This document shows positions 1-8,665 of a stretch of 64,000 nucleotides of DNA, one piece after another; positions within the stretch are counted from its first letter, which is position 1; every line of letters begins with the position of its first letter. Position numbers and translations under genes: made by a program. Origin of the DNA: Mesorhizobium erdmanii USDA 3471 (lineage in GTDB: Bacteria > Pseudomonadota > Alphaproteobacteria > Rhizobiales > Rhizobiaceae); assembly GCF_000472705.1 (NCBI RefSeq), contig NZ_AXAE01000012.1:265082-329081 (forward strand). The letters run 5' to 3'. The notes under the pieces are model-generated. The model was not told where the DNA came from and made no database searches. It worked only from the letters and a program-made list of their open reading frames with translations.

Positions 1-1
1 G

Positions 2-54
2 CTGAGCCAGATGGTACCGGGCCTGCCCGACCCATCGTCCGGGCAGGGCGGCTG
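2..54 (+). CDS. C-terminal tail of an upstream gene (partial)
   Basis: An open frame enters from the left edge and encodes about 17 residues rich in Pro, Gly and Ser before a TGA at 52-54. The composition fits a disordered protein C-terminus. Too little is present to name a family, and it could be chance. Confidence 0.25.
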
Positions 55-78
55 AGCGTGGTCAATCGAGAACGATGC

Positions 79-119
79 GGATCGCCTGATCGACGACCGG
101 GTTCAGGCTGCTTGCCAGG
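79..119. repeat. Left copy of imperfect direct repeat flanking fic
   Basis: About 41 bases here match 1476-1515 at roughly 35 positions with one gap (core GGATCGCCTGATC, then ACCGGGT, CAGGC). Read on the minus strand this copy ends an open frame (VVDQAIRIVLD then stop), so both copies may be 3' ends of an older gene. Confidence 0.6.
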
Positions 120-139
120 CGAAAATCGCAATGCCGAAA

Positions 140-260
140 GTTTCTGAAACAGTCAGGCTCTTATTTCAGAAACCTCATCGGAAAATGAAATAGCTATTGG
201 AAGCTGGCGGAATCTGACATAAGGATTATCTTATTGCAGAAATCACGGCTTTTTCTGAAA
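140..260 (+). promoter_or_regulatory. Triple TTTC(T/A)GAAA palindromes upstream of fic
   Basis: The 9-bp palindrome TTTC(T/A)GAAA occurs at 141-149, 164-172 and 252-260. The first two are 23 bp apart, about two helical turns. The third occupies the place where a ribosome binding site would be, directly before the ATG at 262. This is a likely repressor operator; the winged-helix C-terminus of the Fic protein is an obvious candidate ligand (inference). Confidence 0.55.
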
Positions 261-261
261 T

Positions 262-1410
262 ATGGATCTATCGGCTTACAAGGCGGGAAAGTACGAAAAG
301 CGATTGGAATATCGCAGTTTCGCGCCAGCCTCGATCAATCATCCCTGGATAGTCTCCGACCCGTACGTCATAGACGTGCTTAGCCGCGCCGATCGCGCAC
401 TGGGTGAATTGAACGCATTCGCGCAACTCGTTCCCGACATCGATTTTTTCATTAGCATGTACGTCGCGAAGGAAGCCACCCAGTCCAGCCGGATCGAAGG
501 CACCCAGACCAATATCGAGGACGCCTTCAAGCAGATCGAGGACTTGTCTCCCGACGCTCGTGACGATTGGGGGGAGGTGCAGAACTACATCCAGGCGATC
601 AACAGCGCCATTGACAGCCTGCAGCGCCTGCCTTTCTCAAACAGGCTGCTGAAGGAAACGCATGCCATCCTCATGCAGGGCGTGCGCGGCGAAACCAAGC
701 AGCCTGGGGAATTTCGAACCAGCCAGAACTGGATCGGCGTGAGCCTGAGAAACGCGGTGTTCGTACCGCCGCATCACGAGCATGTGCCCGAGCTCATGAG
801 TGACATGGAGAAATTCATCCATGACGACAGCCTGCGCTTGCCGCCGCTTATCCGCATCGCGATCGCTCACTATCAATTTGAAACCATCCACCCATTCCTG
901 GATGGCAACGGACGGCTGGGCCGCCTCATGATCTCGCTCTACCTGGCTTCGCAGGGGCTCCTCGTCAAACCGGCGCTTTACCTGTCCGATTATTTCGAAC
1001 GCAACAAAACCGCCTATATCGATCACCTGATGGCCGTTCGTGAAGGCAACCATATGCGTGAGTGGCTGATCTTCTTCCTCCACGGAGTAGAGGAGACCGC
1101 GCGCGCTTCTGCCGACGTGTTCCGGAAGATTCTGGTGCTGAAGGAACATATAGAACGTGAAACGCTGCCGCGTTTCAGCTATCGTCGTCAAGGCAACGCG
1201 CAGCAGCTTGTAAGGCATCTCTACAGGAAACCGCTTGTCGACGTGAAGGGCGTCACCACTTTGCTGGACACGACGACCAATACGGCCACCTCGCTGATTG
1301 CCGACTTAATCAATCATGGCGTTCTGGTCGAAGTAACAGGCCAAAGGCGCAACAGGCTTTTCGTGTTCGAACAGTATCTCCATCTCTTCGAACGACGTGG
1401 ACGCGACTGA
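262..1410 (+). CDS. Fic/DOC family protein with C-terminal winged helix
   Basis: A 382-aa Fic protein of the class that carries its own N-terminal inhibitory helix. The inhibitory motif SSRIEG is at residues 75-80, with Glu79 expected to block the ATP gamma-phosphate site. The Fic core motif HPFLDGNGRLGR begins at His210, the catalytic base for transferring AMP to a target hydroxyl. The region before the core is the Fic_N domain. The last 80 residues look like a winged helix, as in DNA-binding Fic proteins thought to regulate their own gene. No Shine-Dalgarno precedes the ATG; a TTTCTGAAA palindrome sits there. The gene has no operon partner and lies between imperfect repeats, suggesting acquisition. 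The target is unknown. Confidence 0.93.
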   Translation: MDLSAYKAGKYEKRLEYRSFAPASINHPWIVSDPYVIDVLSRADRALGELNAFAQLVPDIDFFISMYVAKEATQSSRIEGTQTNIEDAFKQIEDLSPDARDDWGEVQNYIQAINSAIDSLQRLPFSNRLLKETHAILMQGVRGETKQPGEFRTSQNWIGVSLRNAVFVPPHHEHVPELMSDMEKFIHDDSLRLPPLIRIAIAHYQFETIHPFLDGNGRLGRLMISLYLASQGLLVKPALYLSDYFERNKTAYIDHLMAVREGNHMREWLIFFLHGVEETARASADVFRKILVLKEHIERETLPRFSYRRQGNAQQLVRHLYRKPLVDVKGVTTLLDTTTNTATSLIADLINHGVLVEVTGQRRNRLFVFEQYLHLFERRGRD

Positions 1411-1475
1411 TGCCGTCGGTCGCGTCGCTCCTTGTTTGCCATGCTGTCTCGTGGGTCACCATCCCGGTAGAAACG

Positions 1476-1515
1476 GGATCGCCTGATCACCACCGGGTGC
1501 AGGCCGCTGGCCTGG
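1476..1515. repeat. Right copy of imperfect direct repeat flanking fic
   Basis: Partner of 79-119 in the same orientation, about 85% identical. Together they bracket fic and its operators. The minus-strand frame of this copy has diverged and reads through. Confidence 0.6.
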
Positions 1516-1570
1516 AAGCACAGGCGGTTGCCGGAGCCGACTGCTGCTCATTGCGAGGTCCGACGCGGGA

Positions 1571-2695
1571 TCACGCCGGGACCAGGAAACGGTCGGGCGC
1601 CAGCGCCGCGGCGGTGACGCCCAGTGCGGTAACGTCCCGCGGCAAGGGCAGGCCGCGCATCAGCGCCGAGCTCAGCCTCGCCAGCGTCAGCGATACCTGG
1701 AAACCGTAGCCGCCCTGGCCGCCGAGCCAGAAGAAGCCGGGCAGGCGCGGATCGAAGCCGGCGACCGGTGTGCGGTCGGGCGAAAAGGTCCGCAGGCCCG
1801 CCCATGGCGTCGAAGGCCGGCCAATGCGCATCGACGTCGCCTGTTCGATGCGGTCGACGGCGATGGCGACGTCGATATCTTCCGGCCAGGCGTCACAAGG
1901 CTCGGAGTCCGTTTCGTCGGCGAGCGAGCCGATCAGCCGGCCGGCATCGGGTTTGAAATAGAACTGTTCGTGCAGGTCGACCACCAGCGGCCAGCCGGCG
2001 ATGTCCATGCCGGCGGGCGGATCGAACAGGAAGGCGGTGCGCCGTTTCGGCCGGAAGCCGAGGCCCGCGAGCCCCGCCAGGCCGGCAACGACATCGACCC
2101 AGGCGCCGGCGGCGTTGACGACGATGTCGGCTGAGTAGATGCCGGCGCTCGTTTCAACCCGATAAGCGCTCCCGTCGAGTGATATGGCGCGAACCTCCTC
2201 GCCGGTGCGGATCAGGCCGCCGCTGGATTTCACCGCAGAAGCGCAGGACGCCAGCATCCTGGCCGTGTCGACATCCATCGCGTCCGGCTCATAGACGCCG
2301 CCGCAGGTGGCTTCTGTGGCGATGACCGGAACCAGCGCGTGAAGTTCGGCCGCCGACAGGCGGCATACGCTGGGCACCAGCGCGTGCAATTCGCCGGCCA
2401 GCTTGTCGATCGCCGCATCGTCGCCGCGCCAGCCGACATGCAACGCGCCGCGCCGATGGGTGGCGAAGCCGCCCTCGACGATGGCCTGCCGGCTGGCCAG
2501 CGTCAGGCCGCGCACCAGCCGGTTTCCGTAGGTCTCGGTGAACAAAGCGGCGGAGCGGCCGCTGGCGTGGTAGCCCAGATGCGGCTCGCGCTCGATGACG
2601 GTGACCGCTGCCCAGTCGCGCAAGGCGGCGGCCACCGACAGGCCGGCAATGCCGCCGCCGATGATGACGATTTTTGGGGAGGAGTTCGACTGCAT
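1571..2695 (-). CDS. FAD-dependent oxidoreductase, DAO/GlyOx family
   Basis: A 374-aa flavoprotein of the D-amino-acid/glycine oxidase fold, expected to oxidise a secondary or D-amine and pass electrons to oxygen or a carrier. The N-terminus has the Rossmann dinucleotide motif IIGGGIAGLS (residues 10-19), followed by ERE at the ribose-binding acidic position and the ASGRSAA segment typical of the family. The C-terminal GGQGGYGF motif is the second FAD contact. No signal peptide is visible, so it is cytoplasmic. It lies 132 bp downstream of a co-oriented LysR gene that may control it. The substrate cannot be read from sequence. Confidence 0.88.
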   Translation of the reverse strand: MQSNSSPKIVIIGGGIAGLSVAAALRDWAAVTVIEREPHLGYHASGRSAALFTETYGNRLVRGLTLASRQAIVEGGFATHRRGALHVGWRGDDAAIDKLAGELHALVPSVCRLSAAELHALVPVIATEATCGGVYEPDAMDVDTARMLASCASAVKSSGGLIRTGEEVRAISLDGSAYRVETSAGIYSADIVVNAAGAWVDVVAGLAGLAGLGFRPKRRTAFLFDPPAGMDIAGWPLVVDLHEQFYFKPDAGRLIGSLADETDSEPCDAWPEDIDVAIAVDRIEQATSMRIGRPSTPWAGLRTFSPDRTPVAGFDPRLPGFFWLGGQGGYGFQVSLTLARLSSALMRGLPLPRDVTALGVTAAALAPDRFLVPA

Positions 2696-2827
2696 CCGTT
2701 ACTCGTAAAAATGATTTCGCATCCAGTCAAACCGCGCGGTCTTTCCCAATCGGCAGCCGCCTACAATGCCATGGTCCGCCCCAATCCTCGCCGAACTGCC
2801 TCATGATGCGCGTCGCAGGGATCCGTT

Positions 2828-3742
2828 TCAGGGCGACGGGCTTTGGGCTGGCAGCGCTTCCCCCGCATCCAGCAGCCATTGCCGCACGGCCTGCGTCGGC
2901 TCGGGGTGGCGCTGTTTTCTCGGCATCACGACATGGAAATCCTGGGTGCCGCGCATCTCGCCACGGACCGGCTGGACCAACCGCCCGGCGGCAAGATCGG
3001 TCTCGACCAGAAAGCGGCTGGCCAGTGCGATGCCCTGGCCGGCGAGGGCCGCGTCTATGGCGAGCCCGGTCTGGTTGAAGCGCATGCGTTTGAGCTCGAC
3101 CGTCATCTTCAGGCCGACGGCCTTTTCCATGAATTCCGGCCACAGATTGTGCGCGTCGTGGAGCAGGACGTGATGCTGGATGTCGGCCGCGGCGATTTCG
3201 GTCGTGCCGGCGGGCAGCAGGGCTGGGCTGCAGATCGCGATGATCTGCTGGGGAAACAACAGGTCGACGATGAGGCCGGCGCCGAAGGGCGGCCGACCTT
3301 GTCTGACCGCGATGTCGACGCCGTCGGCCTGGAAGCTCGACAGGCTTTCGCTGGCCAGCACGCGCAGGTCGACCAGCGGATTGCCGGCCATGAAATGCTG
3401 CAGCCTGGGGATCAGCCATTTGGTGGCAAAACTCGGCGTCACGCTGATCGTCAGCCGCGCCGGCTCGGGGCGCAGCAAAAGCGTCGCCTCCGAGATCAGG
3501 TCGAAGGCGCGGCGGATGTTGGGGACATAGGCGCGGCCTCCGTCGGTCAGCGCCAGGCCGCGCGGCAGACGCTCGAACAGTTTGGTGCCGAGATGGGTCT
3601 CCAGGCCGCGAATGTGCTGGGCGACCGCCCCTTGCGTGACGTTCAACTCCTCGGCGGCGATGCGGAAGTTGAGATGGCGCGCCGAAGCCTCGAAGGCGCG
3701 CAGCGCATTCAATGGCGGCAGGCTGAGGAAGGCTTCGGGCAT
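2828..3742 (-). CDS. LysR-family transcriptional regulator (GcvA-like)
   Basis: 304 aa. Residues about 9-66 form the LysR winged helix (LNALRAFEASARH, then LNVTQGAVAQHIRGLE), and the rest is the periplasmic-binding-like effector domain. The opening matches the GcvA subgroup, which often controls amino-acid or oxidoreductase genes. It is co-directional with the FAD oxidoreductase and divergent from the SDR gene. The shared 121-bp gap holds the perfect palindrome GGTTCGAACC at 3779-3788, a possible binding site. No strong ribosome binding site precedes the ATG. Confidence 0.9.
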   Translation of the reverse strand: MPEAFLSLPPLNALRAFEASARHLNFRIAAEELNVTQGAVAQHIRGLETHLGTKLFERLPRGLALTDGGRAYVPNIRRAFDLISEATLLLRPEPARLTISVTPSFATKWLIPRLQHFMAGNPLVDLRVLASESLSSFQADGVDIAVRQGRPPFGAGLIVDLLFPQQIIAICSPALLPAGTTEIAAADIQHHVLLHDAHNLWPEFMEKAVGLKMTVELKRMRFNQTGLAIDAALAGQGIALASRFLVETDLAAGRLVQPVRGEMRGTQDFHVVMPRKQRHPEPTQAVRQWLLDAGEALPAQSPSP

Positions 3743-3863
3743 GCAGGAGTTTTTCTACAGGTTGATTTCAGCCATTCTGGTTCGAACCGGGCGGAGAAAC
3801 CAGCTATAGCACCGTTCAAATCCCGAAAACACCGCTCGCGGTGCCCGCTGAAAGGAGAACCCA

Positions 3864-4568
3864 ATGAGTGTAGAAAAAGTGGCTGTCGTGGTGGCCGGTG
3901 GCAGTGGCATGGGGGCAGCGGCGGCGAAGCGCCTGGCGGCGGACGGCTTCAAGGTCGCCATCCTCTCTTCCTCCGGCAAGGGCGAGGCGCTGGCCAAGGA
4001 ATTGGGCGGGCTGGGCGTCACCGGCTCCAACCAGTCGAACGACGATCTGCAGCGCCTCGCCGACCTGACGCTAGAGCGGTTTGGCCGCATCGACGTGCTG
4101 GTCAACAGCGGCGGCCACGGGCCGCGCGCGCCGATCCTCGAGATCACGGACGAGCAGTGGCACACCGGCATGGATGTCTACCTGCTCAACGTCGTCAGGC
4201 CGGTGCGCATCGTGGCGCCGCAGATGGTCAAGCAGAAGGGCGGCGCCATCATCAACATCTCGACGGCCTGGGTGGCCGAGCCGAACGCGATGTTCCCGAC
4301 ATCGGCGGTCTTTCGCGCGGGCCTTGCCGCCTACACCAAGATCTTCGCCAACACTTACGCCGCCGACAATGTCCGCATGAACAACGTGCTGCCCGGCTGG
4401 ATCGACAGCCTGCCGGCCACCGAGGAGCGCCGCGACAACGTGCCGATGCAGCGCTATGGGACGAGCGAGGAGATCGCCGCGACGATTGCGTTCCTGGCGT
4501 CGGAAGGCGCCGGCTACATCACCGGGCAGAACATCCGCGTGGATGGGGGCGTTATACGGGCGCTGTGA
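3864..4568 (+). CDS. SDR-family oxidoreductase with altered catalytic residues
   Basis: A 234-aa short-chain dehydrogenase/reductase fold. The cofactor loop reads AGGSGMGAA near residue 11, NSGG replaces the usual NNAG, and the C-terminal GQNIRVDGG strand is standard. The expected YxxxK motif is replaced: aligning AGLAAYTK to normal SDRs puts Ser where catalytic Tyr belongs and Arg where Lys belongs (SAVFR). It therefore probably binds NAD(P) without normal dehydrogenase chemistry, as in some 3-oxoacyl-ACP-reductase-like subfamilies. AAAGGAG sits just upstream of the ATG. It is divergent from the LysR gene. Confidence 0.88.
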   Translation: MSVEKVAVVVAGGSGMGAAAAKRLAADGFKVAILSSSGKGEALAKELGGLGVTGSNQSNDDLQRLADLTLERFGRIDVLVNSGGHGPRAPILEITDEQWHTGMDVYLLNVVRPVRIVAPQMVKQKGGAIINISTAWVAEPNAMFPTSAVFRAGLAAYTKIFANTYAADNVRMNNVLPGWIDSLPATEERRDNVPMQRYGTSEEIAATIAFLASEGAGYITGQNIRVDGGVIRAL

Positions 4569-4586
4569 GGCTGGCGAGGGCCGGGC

Positions 4587-7028
4587 TTAAGCCGTCAAAA
4601 GCACTGGCTGTTCGAAAAGCGCATGAAGCTCGGAGACCGGCATTGGGCGTCCAAACAACCAGCCCTGCACATCCGTGCAGCCGTTCTCCCTGACCAGGCG
4701 ATACTGGTCTTCGGTCTCGACGCCTTCGGCGGTCGTCGTCATGCCGAGCGTGGTGCCGAGTTCGGCGACGGCCTTGACGATCGCCCGGCTTTCGCTGCTC
4801 TCGCACATCAGGCTGACGAAGCTGCGGTCGATCTTGATGCGGTTGAACGGGAACGACCTGAGATAGCTCAGCGAGGAATAGCCGGTGCCGAAATCGTCCA
4901 TGGCTATGGAGATGCCGAGGTCGCGCAGGCTGTGCAGCGTTCTCACCGTGTTTTCGTTGTTCGCCAGCAGCACCGACTCGGTGATCTCCAGTTCGAGCCG
5001 CGACGGCAGCAGGCCCGAAGCCGCGAGCGCCGAGGCAACCTGAAGCGATAGCCCCTGCTGCTTGAACTGGGCCGGCGAGAGATTGACCGCGACCTTGACG
5101 GGCACGGGCCATTTCGCGGCGTCGGCGCAGGCCCGCCGCATGATCCACTCGCCAAGCGCATCGATGACAGCCGTTTCCTCGGCCAACTGGATGAACTCCG
5201 AAGGCGCCAGGAGACCGAGGCGCGGATGGTTCCATCGCACCAGCGCTTCGAAGCCGGTGAGCTTCGAGGTCTTTGCATCGTGCAGCGGTTGATAGTGCAG
5301 AACGAATTGCTCTTTTGTCACGCCAAGAGTCAGTTCGGATTCCAGCAGGCGCCGCTCCTGCAGTCTTGCATCCATTCCCGGCTCGAACGACCTGCAGGTG
5401 CCACGCCCCTCCATCTTGGCCTTGTACAGAGCAAGGTCGGCATTGCGGATAAGGGTTTCCGAACGTTGCCCGTCGTCGGGGAAGACGGCGATACCGATGC
5501 TGCCGCCGATGTTGATCTTGTGGCCCTGGATGGAGAATTCGTCTGACAGGGCATGAATGACACGGCTTGCCAGCACGCCGGCCTCGTCGTTGCCGTCTAG
5601 CAGGAGCTGAAGGATGACGAACTCGTCCCCGCCTATTCGCGCCACCATGGCGGTTTCGCCGGCATGCTGCTTCAACCGCTTCGCCACCGCCCCGAGAAGC
5701 TCGTCGCCGACCGGATGGCCAAGCGTGTCATTGACCGGCTTGAAACGGTCGAGGTCGACGCAATGAACGGCCAGCTTCTCGCCGTGCCTGAGGCTTCTCA
5801 ACGCCTCGTCCATGGTGTCCGCCAAGAGGCCCCGGTTGGGCAGGCCGGTGAGAATGTCATGCGTGGCAAGGTGCTGGATCTCGGCGGTGCGCTCCTCGAC
5901 CCGCAGTTCCAACGTCGAGGCGGCATTCGCCTGCATCATCATTGCGCGTCCGATCGCATACCAGCAGGCCAGCGCCAGCAGCGTGACCACGGCGACCGCC
6001 GCATAGCCGGCCAGCTCGAATTCCCGCACGGACTGGGCGTCCATATTGGCGTCGAAGCGGCTGTTGGGAAAACCAGCCCAAAGACGCCATGCGCTTCTGG
6101 GATCGTTGAGCGAGAGCGGGATGACTTCGGAATAGATCAGGTTGGGGTCGGCGGCCGTGAAGGCACGGGAATCGGCCGCGAGCGAAGTCGACATCTTGTG
6201 CTGGTCGGATTCGAAGCCGTAGCCCGAATTGACGATGACGTAGTCGGTGCTCGGCAAGAGTTTGCGCAGCGCCGAGGTGAGCATGATCGCCGAGACCGAG
6301 CCGCGCAGGCTGCCGTCCTGGCCGAACACCGGGACCGAGAGGATGAAGCCGGAGCGATCCGCATCATTGCCGGTATGTATGAAATCCGTGTTGTCGCAGG
6401 TGATGAGCTCCTTGGTGCCGATGATCGGCAAGTTGAGCCCGTCGATGGCGCTTGAATTCGGATAGTTCGCCTTCAGCCAGGCAAGCTGCTTGGCCAGTTC
6501 ATGGTATTCATAGGTTTCGACCTCTTCCGCGGGGCGGGTCAGCGCTTTGTCGTCGAGCTTCGCGTGCTTGGCGCCGCCGACGGCGTCGGATCTCGCTTTG
6601 GCATTCACGATCAGCTGGTCGAACTGGAGGATCGGCTCCTCGAGCTTGCCTGTTTCGGCATCGAACCGGTCCGGGTCGAAATCCAGCGGCAGGAAGTAGA
6701 CCTCGGAAATCGACACGTTGTTGGCGAGGTTGTTGTAGATCTGCTGGATCGTCGCGCGGCCTTCGTCGCCAAGGTTCGTGCCATGCCGGTCGAGGTTGCG
6801 GACGCTTGGCAGGTAGCTCAGCGTGCGCACATTCTCGTAGACGGCCCGCAAGGCGTCTTCCACCGTTTTGGCTGTCGCCTTGGCCGCCGCCTGGGAGTTT
6901 TCGACATAGCGTTGCCTGGCCAGCGCGTAGTCGCGCTGGCTGTCGATGCGCAGCGCCACCAGCATCACCGCGCCGGTCAACAGGATCACCACAAATCCGG
7001 CCGCTCGCCTGAATGCGTTCATCGACAT
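4587..7028 (-). CDS. Membrane-anchored GGDEF-EAL cyclic-di-GMP protein
   Basis: About 813 aa. A transmembrane helix near residues 10-27 and another near 340-360 bracket a periplasmic region of about 300 residues that looks like a Cache-type sensor. A GGDEF domain follows with an intact IGGDEF signature (diguanylate cyclase active site), then an EAL domain starting FEALVRW (phosphodiesterase). Both signatures appear intact, so it may be bifunctional with direction set by the periplasmic signal. The frame can be opened with TTG at 7046, but ATG at 7028 has GAGG five bases upstream and is preferred. The 3' end converges on the SDR gene with 18 bp between stops. Confidence 0.92.
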   Translation of the reverse strand: MSMNAFRRAAGFVVILLTGAVMLVALRIDSQRDYALARQRYVENSQAAAKATAKTVEDALRAVYENVRTLSYLPSVRNLDRHGTNLGDEGRATIQQIYNNLANNVSISEVYFLPLDFDPDRFDAETGKLEEPILQFDQLIVNAKARSDAVGGAKHAKLDDKALTRPAEEVETYEYHELAKQLAWLKANYPNSSAIDGLNLPIIGTKELITCDNTDFIHTGNDADRSGFILSVPVFGQDGSLRGSVSAIMLTSALRKLLPSTDYVIVNSGYGFESDQHKMSTSLAADSRAFTAADPNLIYSEVIPLSLNDPRSAWRLWAGFPNSRFDANMDAQSVREFELAGYAAVAVVTLLALACWYAIGRAMMMQANAASTLELRVEERTAEIQHLATHDILTGLPNRGLLADTMDEALRSLRHGEKLAVHCVDLDRFKPVNDTLGHPVGDELLGAVAKRLKQHAGETAMVARIGGDEFVILQLLLDGNDEAGVLASRVIHALSDEFSIQGHKINIGGSIGIAVFPDDGQRSETLIRNADLALYKAKMEGRGTCRSFEPGMDARLQERRLLESELTLGVTKEQFVLHYQPLHDAKTSKLTGFEALVRWNHPRLGLLAPSEFIQLAEETAVIDALGEWIMRRACADAAKWPVPVKVAVNLSPAQFKQQGLSLQVASALAASGLLPSRLELEITESVLLANNENTVRTLHSLRDLGISIAMDDFGTGYSSLSYLRSFPFNRIKIDRSFVSLMCESSESRAIVKAVAELGTTLGMTTTAEGVETEDQYRLVRENGCTDVQGWLFGRPMPVSELHALFEQPVLLTA

Positions 7029-7184
7029 CCCATCCTCGAGTGGCAAGGGATACCGTATGGCGGTTTAGGAAGCGCTAATGGGATAGGTCCTTCTTTACGA
7101 TTAGCCATTGTTGCCGCGCATCAAATCCTGGAGATCGAGAACCCAATTTTTCGCGGGCGGGCAGACCAGGCCGGGCGAGGCGGT

Positions 7185-8453
7185 TCAGTTCGCTGGCGCC
7201 GCCTGCTGGTCGGCGTCGGTGAGCGTGCCGAGAAACGCGACGATATCGTCGATCTCCGCATCGTTCAGCGCCGGCTTATCGCCCGGCCTCTTGCCGTCAA
7301 AGGGCGGGTCTTGATTCAAGTTTCCCCAGTAAGCCTTTGGCAGATCGTCATATTGCCTGACCGAGCCGTCGGCGTTTTTGGGGTACCAATGGCCGGGGTC
7401 GGTATCGCGGCTGGCGTAGAAGGCGACCGCGTCGCGCAGTGTGTGGAAGGCGCCATTGTGGAAGAAGCTTTTGCGTAGCGCGACGTTGCGCAGCGTCGGC
7501 GTCTTGAACAGGCCGCAATACTCGCTCCGTCCCTTGAGGTCGGTGCGTAGCGGGCCGCACAGGCCGAGATCGGCATAGGCGGGATCGGCATTGGCGGGAA
7601 TTGCCGCGTTGCGCGGCACGGCGATGGCGATCAGGCCGAAATCGGTGAATTGCGGTGGCTCGCCGTCATTGGCCGGTTCGCTAAGGTGGCAACTGGCGCA
7701 ATTGCCTTTCGCTTCGTCCTCGAACAGCGCGCGGCCGCGCATTTCCTGCATTGAAAGGGTCGCCTTGCCGGCGAGGAAGGCATCGTAACGGCTGGAATAG
7801 GGATAGAAGTCGGCAGCGCTCTGCTCGAACGTGCCAAGCGCCTCGGCGGCGGCGTCGAAGGCGTCACCCGGATGATCGAACACGTCGGCACCGAAGGCCG
7901 CCTTGAAGTCGCCTGCATAGGCCGCCTTGCTCAGTGCTGACGTGACGGCGGCGGCGTCCTTGTTGGCCATCTCGAAGGGCGAGAGCAGGGGGATTTTTGC
8001 CTGGTCCTTGCCATGGTCGGCTCGTCCGTCCCAGGTCAGGCCGCCAGTCGGTCCGTTGTCGACGCTCTCGTCGCCCTCGTCCTCGGAATCGTAGAAATGC
8101 TCGGTGAAGGCGGGCGAGGCCTGCAGATAGCGCAGCGAGGGAACGGCGCGCAGGCCCGGCTGGTCGAGGTTCGGCCCGCCCATCTCGACCGGCGTCGCCG
8201 AAGCCGGGCCGAAGGCATGGCGCGGGTCATGGCAGGACGAGCATGCCTGCTTTCCCGACGCCGACAGTCCCGGGTCGAAGAACATCTTTTTACCAAGCGC
8301 GGTCAGCGCTTCGGCGCGCGCGAAAGCCTCGGCGCGCGATAGCGGACCGGGGTGAACGCCATCAGGGCCCGCCGTGTTGGCGGGCGCGGCAAAGCCGACT
8401 GCCGCTATCGCGGCAATAGCGACCGTCCGGCTGTTCCATCGTGTCGCTGTCAT
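7185..8453 (-). CDS. Di-haem cytochrome c peroxidase (CCP/MauG family)
   Basis: 422 aa with an N-terminal signal peptide ending near residue 28, so periplasmic. Two covalent haem motifs are present: CSSCH at 71-75 and CASCH at 252-256, the usual bacterial peroxidase layout. Such enzymes reduce hydrogen peroxide with cytochrome c electrons or, in MauG relatives, modify a partner protein. It is divergent from a secreted phosphoesterase. The start region overlaps three near-tandem copies of (G/A)TGTCGCT at 8441-8470. Confidence 0.9.
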   Translation of the reverse strand: MTATRWNSRTVAIAAIAAVGFAAPANTAGPDGVHPGPLSRAEAFARAEALTALGKKMFFDPGLSASGKQACSSCHDPRHAFGPASATPVEMGGPNLDQPGLRAVPSLRYLQASPAFTEHFYDSEDEGDESVDNGPTGGLTWDGRADHGKDQAKIPLLSPFEMANKDAAAVTSALSKAAYAGDFKAAFGADVFDHPGDAFDAAAEALGTFEQSAADFYPYSSRYDAFLAGKATLSMQEMRGRALFEDEAKGNCASCHLSEPANDGEPPQFTDFGLIAIAVPRNAAIPANADPAYADLGLCGPLRTDLKGRSEYCGLFKTPTLRNVALRKSFFHNGAFHTLRDAVAFYASRDTDPGHWYPKNADGSVRQYDDLPKAYWGNLNQDPPFDGKRPGDKPALNDAEIDDIVAFLGTLTDADQQAAPAN

Positions 8454-8665
8454 GTCGCTGTCGTGTCGCTATAAAGGGCATGGTCCGCTTTGGCCCGGAA
8501 ATAAGAAGGGAGTGCAACGGATTGATGACCGCTCCAGGCGCTCACGAAACCGTGTTCGCAGCGACAGGAAGTGTCACAAAGGTGACAAGGCGTCGACGTT
8601 AGTTGCATCTCCATGGTTCGTCGTTCCCGCGTCCTCCAGCCACAGTCAAGCCACGAGGTTTTTCC

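Noticed and set aside
2843..4693. 616-codon open frame on the plus strand
   Set aside because: Runs through the LysR gene antisense and the SDR gene out of frame; no domain pattern.
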